Made by a program: the position numbers and the translations under genes
Part shown: positions 54,501 to 64,000 of the stretch, in pieces
How the letters are laid out: each line of letters starts with the position of its first letter
How positions within the stretch are numbered: the first letter of the stretch is position 1
Source of the DNA: Parapristionchus giblindavisi
Lineage: Eukaryota; Nematoda; Chromadorea; Rhabditida; Diplogasteridae
Assembly: GCA_943737045.1 (NCBI GenBank)
Contig: CALSFV010000351.1
Span: forward strand, 236,084-300,083
DNA length: 64,000 bases
Direction: 5' to 3'
Notes under the pieces: generated by a model
Seen by the model: only the letters and a program-made list of their open reading frames with translations
Database searches by the model: none
Told to the model about the DNA's origin: nothing

Positions 54501-57500
54501 AGGTGGCCCTACCTTGCCTTCTCCCACCTTCCCCCACCTTCCCCTCCATTCCCCCGCCTTCCCCGACCTTCCCCAGCTTCCCCCACATTCCCCCAACTTC
54601 GGGAATGCGGGGGAAGGTAGGGGAAGGTGGGGGATGATGGGGGAATGGAGGGGAAGATGGGGGAATGGATGGCAAGGTGACCCTACCTTGCCTACTCCCA
54701 CCTTCCCCCACCTTCCCCTCCATTCCCCCGCCTTCCCCCACCTTCCCCCAACTTCCCCCAGATTCCCCCAACTTCGGGAATGCGGGGGAAGGTAGGGGGG
54801 AGGAGGGGGAAGGTGGGGGATGATGGGGGAATGGAGGGGAAGATGGGGGAATGGATGGCAAGGTGACCCTACCTTGCCTACTCCCACCTTCCCCCACCTT
54901 CCCCTCCATTCCCCCGCCTTCCCCCACCTTCCCCCAACTTCTCCCACATTCCCCCAACTTCGGGAATGCGGGGGAAGGTAGGGGGAGGAGGGGGAAGGTG
55001 GGGGATGATGGAGGAATGGAGGGGAAGATGGGGGAATGGATCGGAAGGTGGCCCTACCTTGCCTTCTCCCACCTTCCCCCACCTTCCCCTCCATTCCCCC
55101 TCCTTCCCCCACCTTCCCCCACTTTCCCCTCCATTCCCCCGCCTTCCCCCACCTTCCCCCAGCTTCCCCCACATTCCCCCAACTTCGGGAATGCGGGGGA
55201 AGGTAGGGGAAGGTGGGGGATGATGGGGGAATGGAGGGGAAGATGTCGGAATGGATGGCAAGGTGACCCTACCTTGCCTACTCCCACCTTCCCCCACCTT
55301 CCCCTCCATTCCCCCGCCTTCCCCCACCTTCCCCCAACTTCCCCCAGATTCCCCAACTTCGGGAATGCGGGGGAAGGTAGGGGGAGGAGGGGGAAGGTGG
55401 GGGATGATGGGGGAATGGAGGGGAAGATGGGGGAATGGATCGGAAGGTGGCCCTACCTTGCCTTCTCCCACCTTCCCCCACCTTCCCCTCCATTCCCCCG
55501 CCTTCCCCCACCTTCCCCCAACTTCCCCCACATTCCCCCAACTTCGGGAATGCGGGGGAAGGTAGGGGGAGGAGGGGGAAAGCGGGGGATGATGGGGGAA
55601 TGGAGGGGAAGATGGGGGAATGGATCGGGAAGGTGGCCCTACCTTGCCTTCTCCCACCTTCCCCCACCTTCCCCTCCATTCCCCCGCCTTCCCCCACCTT
55701 CCCCCAGCTTCCCCCACATTCCCCCAACTTCGGGAATGCGGGGGAAGGTAGGGGAAGGTGGGGGATGATGGGGGAATGGAGGGGAAGATGGGGGAATGGA
55801 TGGCAAGGTGTCCCTACCTTGCCTACTCCCACCTTCCCCCACCTTCCCCTCCATTCCCCCGCCTTCCCCCACCTCCCCCCTCCTCCCCCTACCTTCCCCC
55901 GCATTCCCGAAGTTGGGGGAATGTGGGGGAAGTTGGGGGAAGGTGGGGGAAGGCGGGGGAATGGAGGGGAAGGTGGGGGAAGGTGGGAGAAGGCAAGGTA
56001 GGGCCACCTTGCCATCCATTCCCCCATCTTCCCCTCCATTCCCCCATCATCCCCCACCTTCCCCTACCTTCCCCCGCATTCCCGAAGTTGGGGGAATGTG
56101 GGGGAAGCTGGGGGAAGGTGGGGGAAGGCGGGGGAATGGAGGGGAAGGTGGGGGATGGTGGGAGAAGGCAAGGTAGGGCCACCTTCCGATCCATTCCCCC
56201 ATCTTCCCCTCCATTCCCCCATCATCCCCCACCTTCCCCCTCCTCCCCCTACCTTCCCCCGCATTCCCGAAGTTGGGGGAATCTGGGGGAAGTTGGGGGA
56301 AGGTGGGGGAAGGCGGGGGAATGGAGGGGAAGGTGGGGGAAGGTGGGAGTAGGCAAGGTAGGGTCACCTTGCCATCCATTCCCCCATCTTCCCCTCCATT
56401 CCCCCATCATCCCCCACCTTCCCCTACCTTCCCCCGCATTCCCGAAGTTGGGGGAATGTGGGGGAAGTTGGGGGAAGGTGGGGGAAGGCGGGGGAATGGA
56501 GGGGAAGGTGGGGGAAGGTGGGAGTAGGCAAGGTAGGGTCACCTTGCCATCCATTCCCCCATCTTCCCCTCCATTCCCCCATCATCCCCCACCTTCCCCT
56601 ACCTTCCCCCGCATTCCCGAAGTTGGGGGAATGTGGGGGAAGGCGGGGGAATGGAGGGGAAGATGGGGGAATGGATCGGAAGGTGGCCCTACCTTGCCTT
56701 CTCCCACCTTCCCCCACCTTCCCCTCCATTCCCCCGCCTTCCCCCACCTTCCCCAGCTTCCCCCACATTCCCCCAACTTCGGGAATGCGGGGGGAAGGTA
56801 GGGGGGAGGAGGGGGAAGGTGGGGGATGATGGGGGAATGGAGGGGAAGATGGGGGAATGGATCGGAAGGTGGCCCTACCTTGCCTTCTCCCACCTTCCCC
56901 CACCTTCCCCTCCATTCCCCCGCCTTCCCCGACCTTCCCCAGCTTCCCCCACATTCCCCCAACTTCGGGAATGCGGGGGGAAGGTAGGGGGGAGGAGGGG
57001 GAAGGTGGGGGATGATGGGGGAATGGAGGGGAAGATGGGGGAATGGATGGCAAGGTGTCCCTACCTTGCCTACTCCCACCTTCCCCCACCTTCCCCTCCA
57101 TTCCCCCGCCTTCCCCCACCTCCCCCCTCCTCCCCCCTACCTTCCCCCGCATTCCCGAAGTTGGGGGAATGTGGGGGAAGTTGGGGGAAGGTGGGGGAAG
57201 GCGGGGGAATGGAGGGGAAGGTGGGGGAAGGTGGGAGAAGGCAAGGTAGGGCCACCTTGCCATCCATTCCCCCATCTTCCCCTCCATTCCCCCATCATCC
57301 CCCACCTTCCCCTACCTTCCCCCGCATTCCCGAAGTTGGGGGAATGTGGGGGAAGCTGGGGGAAGGTGGGGGAAGGCGGGGGAATGGAGGGGAAGGTGGG
57401 GGATGGTGGGAGAAGGCAAGGTAGGGCCACCTTCCGATCCATTCCCCCATCTTCCCCTCCATTCCCCCATCATCCCCCACCTTCCCCCTCCTCCCCCTAC

Positions 57501-60500
57501 CTTCCCCCGCATTCCCGAAGTTGGGGGAATCTGGGGGAAGTTGGGGGAAGGTGGGGGAAGGCGGGGGAATGGAGGGGAAGGTGGGGGAAGGTGGGAGTAG
57601 GCAAGGTAGGGTCACCTTGCCATCCATTCCCCCATCTTCCCCTCCATTCCCCCATCATCCCCCACCTTCCCCTACCTTCCCCCGCATTCCCGAAGTTGGG
57701 GGAATGTGGGGGAAGTTGGGGGAAGGTGGGGGAAGGCGGGGGAATGGAGGGGAAGGTGGGGGAAGGTGGGAGTAGGCAAGGTAGGGTCACCTTGCCATCC
57801 ATTCCCCCATCTTCCCCTCCATTCCCCCATCATCCCCCACCTTCCCCTACCTTCCCCCGCATTCCCGAAGTTGGGGGAATGTGGGGGAAGGCGGGGGAAT
57901 GGAGGGGAAGATGGGGGAATGGATCGGAAGGTGGCCCTACCTTGCCTTCTCCCACCTTCCCCCACCTTCCCCTCCATTCCCCCGCCTTCCCCCACCTTCC
58001 CCAGCTTCCCCCACATTCCCCCAACTTCGGGAATGCGGGGGGAAGGTAGGGGGGAGGAGGGGGAAGGTGGGGGATGATGGGGGAATGGAGGGGAAGATGG
58101 GGGAATGGATCGGAAGGTGGCCCTACCTTGCCTTCTCCCACCTTCCCCCACCTTCCCCTCCATTCCCCCGCCTTCCCCGACCTTCCCCAGCTTCCCCCAC
58201 ATTCCCCCAACTTCGGGAATGCGGGGGAAGGTAGGGGAAGGTGGGGGATGATGGGGGAATGGAGGGGAAGATGGGGGAATGGATGGCAAGGTGACCCTAC
58301 CTTGCCTACTCCCACCTTCCCCCACCTTCCCCTCCATTCCCCCGCCTTCCCCCACCTTCCCCCAACTTCCCCCAGATTCCCCCAACTTCGGGAATGCGGG
58401 GGAAGGTAGGGGGAGGAGGGGGAAGGTGGGGGATGATGGGGGAATGGAGGGGAAGATGGGGGAATGGATCGGAAGGTGGCCCTACCTTGCCTTCTCCCAC
58501 CATCCCCCACCTTCCCCTCCATTCCCCCGCCTTCCCCCACCTTCCCCCAACTTCCCCCACATTCCCCCAACTTCGGGAATGCGGGGGAAGGTAGGGGGAG
58601 GAGGGGGAAAGCGGGGGATGATGGGGGAATGGAGGGGAAGATGGGGGAATGGATCGGGAAGGTGGCCCTACCTTGCCTTCTCCCACCTTCCCCCACCTTC
58701 CCCTCCATTCCCCCGCCTTCCCCCACCTTCCCCCAGCTTCCCCCACATTCCCCCAACTTCGGGAATGCGGGGGAAGGTAGGGGAAGGTGGGGGATGATGG
58801 GGGAATGGAGGGGAAGATGGGGGAATGGATGGCAAGGTGACCCTACCTTGCCTACTCCCACCTTCCCCCACCTTCCCCTCCATTCCCCCGCCTTCCCCCA
58901 CCTTCCCCCAACTTCCCCCACATTCCCCCAACTTCGGGAATGCGGGGGAAGGTAGGGGGAGGAGGGGGAAAGCGGGGGATGATGGGGGAATGGAGGGGAA
59001 GATGGGGGAATGGATCGGGAAGGTGGCCCTACCTTGCCTTCTCCTACCTTCCCCCACCTTCCCCTCCATTCCCCCGCCTTCCCCCACCTTCCCCCAGCTT
59101 CCCCCACATTCCCCCAACTTCGGGAATGCGGGGGAAGGTAGGGGAAGGTGGGGGATGATGGGGGAATGGAGGGGAAGATGGGGGAATGGATGGCAAGGTG
59201 ACCCTACCTTGCCTACTCCCACCTTCCCCCACCTTCCCCTCCATTCCCCCGCCTTCCCCCACCTTCCCCCAACTTCCCCCAGATTCCCCCAACTTCGGGA
59301 ATGCGGGGGAAGGTAGGGGAAGGTGGGGGATGATGGGGGAATGGCGGGGAAGATGGGGGAATGGATGAGAAGGTGACCCTACCTTGCCTACTCCCACCTT
59401 CCCCACCTTCCCCTCCATTCCCCCGCCTCCCCCCCCCACCTTCCCCCAACTTCCCCCAGATTCCCCCAACTTCGGGAATGCGGGGGAAGGTAGGGGGGAG
59501 GAGGGGGAAGGTGGGGGATGATGGGGGAATGGAGGGGAAGATGGGGGAATGGATCGGAAGGTGGCCCTACCTTGCCTTCTCCCACCTTCCCCCACCTTCC
59601 CCTCCATTCCCCCGCCTTCCCCCACCTTCCCCCAGCTTCCCCCACATTCCCCCAACTTCGGGAATGCGGGGGAAGGTAGGGGAAGGTGGGGGTTGATGGG
59701 GGAAGGTGGGGGAAGGCGGGGGAATGGAGGGGAAGGTGGGGGAAGGTGGGAGTAGGCAAGGTAGGGTCACCTTGCCATCCATTCCCCCATCTTCCCCTCC
59801 ATTCCCCCATCATCCCCCACCTTCCCCTACCTTCCCCCGCATTCCCGAAGTTGGGGGAATGTGGGGGAAGCTGGGGGAAGGTGGGGGAAGGCGGGGGAAT
59901 GGAGGGGAAAGTGGGGGAAGGTGGGGGAAGGAGGGGGAATGGAGGGGAAGGTGGGGGAAGGTGGGAGAAGGCAAGGTAGGGCCACCTTCCGATCCATTCC
60001 CCCATCTTCCCCTCCATTCCCCCATCATCCCCCACCTTCCCCCTCCTCCCCCCTACCTTCCCCCGCATTCCCGAAGTTGGGGGAATGTGGGAGAAGTTGG
60101 GGGAAGGTGGGGGAAGGCGGGGGAATGGAGGGGAAGGTGGGGGAAGGTGGGAGTAGGCAAGGTAGGGTCACCTTGCCATCCATTCCCCCATCTTCCCCTC
60201 CATTCCCCCATCATCCCCCACCTTCCCCCTCCTCCCCCCTACCTTCCCCCGCATTCCCGAAGTTGGGGGAATCTGGGGGAAGTTGGGGGAAGGTGGGGGA
60301 AGGCGGGGGAATGGAGGGGAAGGTGGGGGAAGGTGGGAGTAGGCAAGGTAGGGTCACCTTGCCATCCATTCCCCCATCTTCCCCTCCATTCCCCCATCAT
60401 CCCCCACCTTCCCCTACCTTCCCCCGCATTCCCGAAGTTGGGGGAATGTGGGGGAAGGCGGGGGAATGGAGGGGAAGATGGGGGAATGGATCGGAAGGTG

Positions 60501-63500
60501 GCCCTACCTTGCCTTCTCCCACCTTCCCCCACCTTCCCCTCCATTCCCCCGCCTTCCCCCACCTTCCCCAGCTTCCCCCACATTCCCCCAACTTCGGGAA
60601 TGCGGGGGGAAGGTAGGGGGGAGGAGGGGGAAGGTGGGGGATGATGGGGGAATGGAGGGGAAGATGGGGGAATGGATCGGAAGGTGGCCCTACCTTGCCT
60701 TCTCCCACCTTCCCCCACCTTCCCCTCCATTCCCCCGCCTTCCCCGACCTTCCCCAGCTTCCCCCACATTCCCCCAACTTCGGGAATGCGGGGGAAGGTA
60801 GGGGAAGGTGGGGGATGATGGGGGAATGGAGGGGAAGATGGGGGAATGGATGGCAAGGTGACCCTACCTTGCCTACTCCCACCTTCCCCCACCTTCCCCT
60901 CCATTCCCCCGCCTTCCCCCACCTTCCCCCAACTTCCCCCAGATTCCCCCAACTTCGGGAATGCGGGGGAAGGTAGGGGGAGGAGGGGGAAGGTGGGGGA
61001 TGATGGGGGAATGGAGGGGAAGATGGGGGAATGGATCGGAAGGTGGCCCTACCTTGCCTTCTCCCACCATCCCCCACCTTCCCCTCCATTCCCCCGCCTT
61101 CCCCCACCTTCCCCCAACTTCCCCCACATTCCCCCAACTTCGGGAATGCGGGGGAAGGTAGGGGAAGGTGGGGGATGATGGGGGAATGGCGGGGAAGATG
61201 GGGGAATGGATGAGAAGGTGACCCTACCTTGCCTACTCCCACCTTCCCCACCTTCCCCTCCATTCCCCCGCCTCCCCCCCCCACCTTCCCCCAACTTCCC
61301 CCAGATTCCCCCAACTTCGGGAATGCGGGGGAAGGTAGGGGGGAGGAGGGGGAAGGTGGGGGATGATGGGGGAATGGAGGGGAAGATGGGGGAATGGATC
61401 GGAAGGTGGCCCTACCTTGCCTTCTCCCACCTTCCCCCACCTTCCCCTCCATTCCCCCGCCTTCCCCCACCTTCCCCCAGCTTCCCCCACATTCCCCCAA
61501 CTTCGGGAATGCGGGGGAAGGTAGGGGAAGGTGGGGGTTGATGGGGGAAGGTGGGGGAAGGCGGGGGAATGGAGGGGAAGGTGGGGGAAGGTGGGAGTAG
61601 GCAAGGTAGGGTCACCTTGCCATCCATTCCCCCATCTTCCCCTCCATTCCCCCATCATCCCCCACCTTCCCCTACCTTCCCCCGCATTCCCGAAGTTGGG
61701 GGAATGTGGGGGAAGCTGGGGGAAGGTGGGGGAAGGCGGGGGAATGGAGGGGAAAGTGGGGGAAGGTGGGGGAAGGAGGGGGAATGGAGGGGAAGGTGGG
61801 GGAAGGTGGGAGAAGGCAAGGTAGGGCCACCTTCCGATCCATTCCCCCATCTTCCCCTCCATTCCCCCATCATCCCCCACCTTCCCCCTCCTCCCCCCTA
61901 CCTTCCCCCGCATTCCCGAAGTTGGGGGAATGTGGGAGAAGTTGGGGGAAGGTGGGGGAAGGCGGGGGAATGGAGGGGAAGGTGGGGGAAGGTGGGAGAA
62001 GGCAAGGTAGGGCCACCTTCCGATCCATTCCCCCATCTTCCCCTCCATTCCCCCATCATCCCCCACCTTCCCCCTCCTCCCCCCTACCTTCCCCCGCATT
62101 CCCGAAGTTGGGGGAATGTGGGAGAAGTTGGGGGAAGGTGGGGGAAGGCGGGGGAATGGAGGGGAAGGTGGGGGAAGGTGGGAGTAGGCAAGGTAGGGTC
62201 ACCTTGCCATCCATTCCCCCATCTTCCCCTCCATTCCCCCATCATCCCCCACCTTCCCCTACCTTCCCCCGCATTCCCGAAGTTGGGGGAATGTGGGGGA
62301 AGCTGGGGGAAGGTGGGGGAAGGCGGGGGAATGGAGGGGAAGGTGGGGGAAGGTGGGAGAAGGCAAGGTAGGGCCACCTTCCCGATCCATTCCCCCATCT
62401 TCCCCTCCATTCCCCCATCATCCCCCGCTTTCCCCCTCCTCCCCCTACCTTCCCCCGCATTCCCGAAGTTGGGGGAATGTGGGGGAAGTTGGGGGAAGGT
62501 GGGGGAAGGCGGGGGAATGGAGGGGAAGGTGGGGGATGGTGGGAGAAGGCAAGGTAGGGCCACCTTCCGATCCATTCCCCCATCTTCCCCTCCATTCCCC
62601 CATCATCCCCCACCTTCCCCCTCCTCCCCCTACCTTCCCCCGCATTCCCGAAGTTGGGGGAATCTGGGGGAAGTTGGGGGAAGGTGGGGGAAGGCGGGGG
62701 AATGGAGGGGAAGGTGGGGGAAGGTGGGAGTAGGCAAGGTAGGGTCACCTTGCCATCCATTCCCCCATCTTCCCCTCCATTCCCCCATCATCCCCCACCT
62801 TCCCCTACCTTCCCCCGCATTCCCGAAGTTGGGGGAATGTGGGGGAAGCTGGGGAAGGTCGGGGAAGGCGGGGGAATGGAGGGGAAGGTGGGGGAAGGTG
62901 GGAGAAGGCAAGGTAGGGCCACCTTCCGATCCATTCCCCCATCTTCCCCTCCATTCCCCCATCATCCCCCACCTTCCCCCTCCTCCCCCCTACCTTCCCC
63001 CGCATTCCCGAAGTTGGGGGAATGTGGGGGAAGCTGGGGAAGGTGGGGGAAGGCGGGGGAATGGAGGGGAAGGTGGGGGAAGGTGGGAGAAGGCAAGGTA
63101 GGGCCACCTTCCGATCCATTCCCCCATCTTCCCCTCCATTCCCCCGCCTTCCCCCACATTCCCCCAACTTCGGGAATGCGGGGGAAGGTAGGGGAAGGTG
63201 GGGGATGATGGGGGAATGGAGGGGAAGATGGGGGAATGGATGGCAAGGTGACCCTACCTTGCCTACTCCCACCTTCCCCCACCTTCCCCTCCATTCCCCC
63301 GCCTTCCCCCACCTTCCCCCAACTTCCCCCACATTCCCCCAACTTCGGGAATGCGGGGGAAGGTAGGGGAAGGTGGGGGATGATGGGGGAATGGAGGGGA
63401 AGATGGGGGAATGGATGGCAAGGTGACCCTACCTTGCCTACTCCCACCTTCCCCCACCTTCCCCTCCATTCCCCCGCCTTCCCCCACCTTCCCCCAACTT

Positions 63501-64000
63501 CCCCCAGATTCCCCCAACTTCGGGAATGCGGGGGAAGGTAGGGGGAGGAGGGGGAAGGTGGGGGATGATGGGGGAATGGAGGGGAAGATGGGGGAATGGA
63601 TCGGAAGGTGGCCCTACCTTGCCTTCTCCCACCATCCCCCACCTTCCCCTCCATTCCCCCGCCTTCCCCCACCTTCCCCCAGCTTCCCCCACATTCCCCC
63701 AACTTCGGGAATGCGGGGGAAGGTAGGGGAAGGTGGGGGATGATGGGGGAATGGAGGGGAAGATGGGGGAATGGATGGCAAGGTGGCCCTACCTTGCCTT
63801 CTCCCACCTTCCCCCACCTTCCCCTCCATTCCCCCGCCTTCCCCCACCTTCCCCCAACTTCCCCCACATTCCCCCAACTTCGGGAATGCGGGGGGAGGTA
63901 GGGGGGAGGAGGGGGGAGGTGGGGGAAGGCGGGGGAATGGAGGGGAAGGTGGGGGAAGGTGGGAGTAGGCAAGGTAGGGACACCTTGCCATCCATTCCCC
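51567..64000. repeat. GC-rich minisatellite array with alternating orientation, cut by window end
   Basis: At least 12.4 kb of units about 175-190 bp long, each marked by CCCGAAGTTGGGGGAATGTG or its complement and by a GGCAAGGTAGGG block. Orientation flips in blocks, for example plus at 51700-51960, minus at 52040-53380, plus at 53530-54260, minus at 54410-55730. Longer blocks are themselves repeated with shifts of 2369 bp (51578 to 53947), 1248 bp (56098 to 57346) and 1845 bp (59388 to 61233). Stop codons are rare in several frames, so ORFs up to 516 codons appear on both strands; they are Gly/Trp/Arg or Pro/Ser-rich by-products of the repeat and are not called genes. Confidence 0.95.

Noticed and set aside
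51563..64000. Dozens of long ORFs (up to 516 codons) on both strands
   Set aside because: They follow the repeat unit, exist in nearly all frames and on both strands, and have no start, splice or codon signature. They are by-products of the minisatellite.
51567..64000. CRISPR array
   Set aside because: Units are contiguous without spacers, invert repeatedly, and the genome is eukaryotic.

Overview
The window looks like nuclear DNA of a nematode. Genes are split into many small exons by introns that mostly end in TTTCAG. Two candidate first exons sit directly behind strong 3' splice sites, as in spliced-leader trans-splicing. One predicted protein carries EB-type cysteine modules, and mariner/Tc1-like remnants are common. 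The genus cannot be fixed from sequence alone; runs of the heptamer GATCAAA make me suspect a diplogastrid such as Pristionchus, but that is an impression from memory.

Layout. 1-15.4 kb is a transposon-rich, gene-poor region: a broken mariner transposase at the left edge, a 1.97-kb inverted-repeat element carrying a decayed ORF, a segmental duplication (3.35-6.10 and 10.19-13.96 kb) whose second copy has a 996-bp palindromic element, a 528-bp tandem duplication, and two degenerate Tc1/mariner-like elements. 15.47-39.83 kb, minus strand, holds gene B. I reassembled it by hand as 33 exons in continuous reading phase (about 1186 aa): signal peptide, proline/threonine-rich linkers, an acidic Thr-rich region, an antistasin-like cysteine cluster, two EB-like modules, a basic segment and an acidic/serine-rich tail. 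Its introns hold hairpin MITEs flanked by TTAA and two long foldback elements. 39.85-43.1 kb is mostly intergenic low-complexity sequence with one tRNA-like gene. 43.1-51.35 kb, minus strand, holds gene A, which encodes a Gly/Arg/Tyr/Asp-rich (RGG-like) protein in about 13 exons. It is damaged or polymorphic in two places: a 1.44-kb palindromic TA-element sits 3 bp inside an exon at its 3' splice site, and a G15 run breaks the frame by one base. 51.57-64.0 kb is a GC-rich minisatellite of roughly 175-190-bp units that repeatedly flips orientation and runs off the window end.

The two genes are head-to-tail on the same strand. Gene B should act in the secretory pathway or extracellular matrix. 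Gene A resembles low-complexity RGG proteins, but no RNA-binding fold was seen. Coordinates of exons come from reading splice sites and phases by eye; no transcript data were used.
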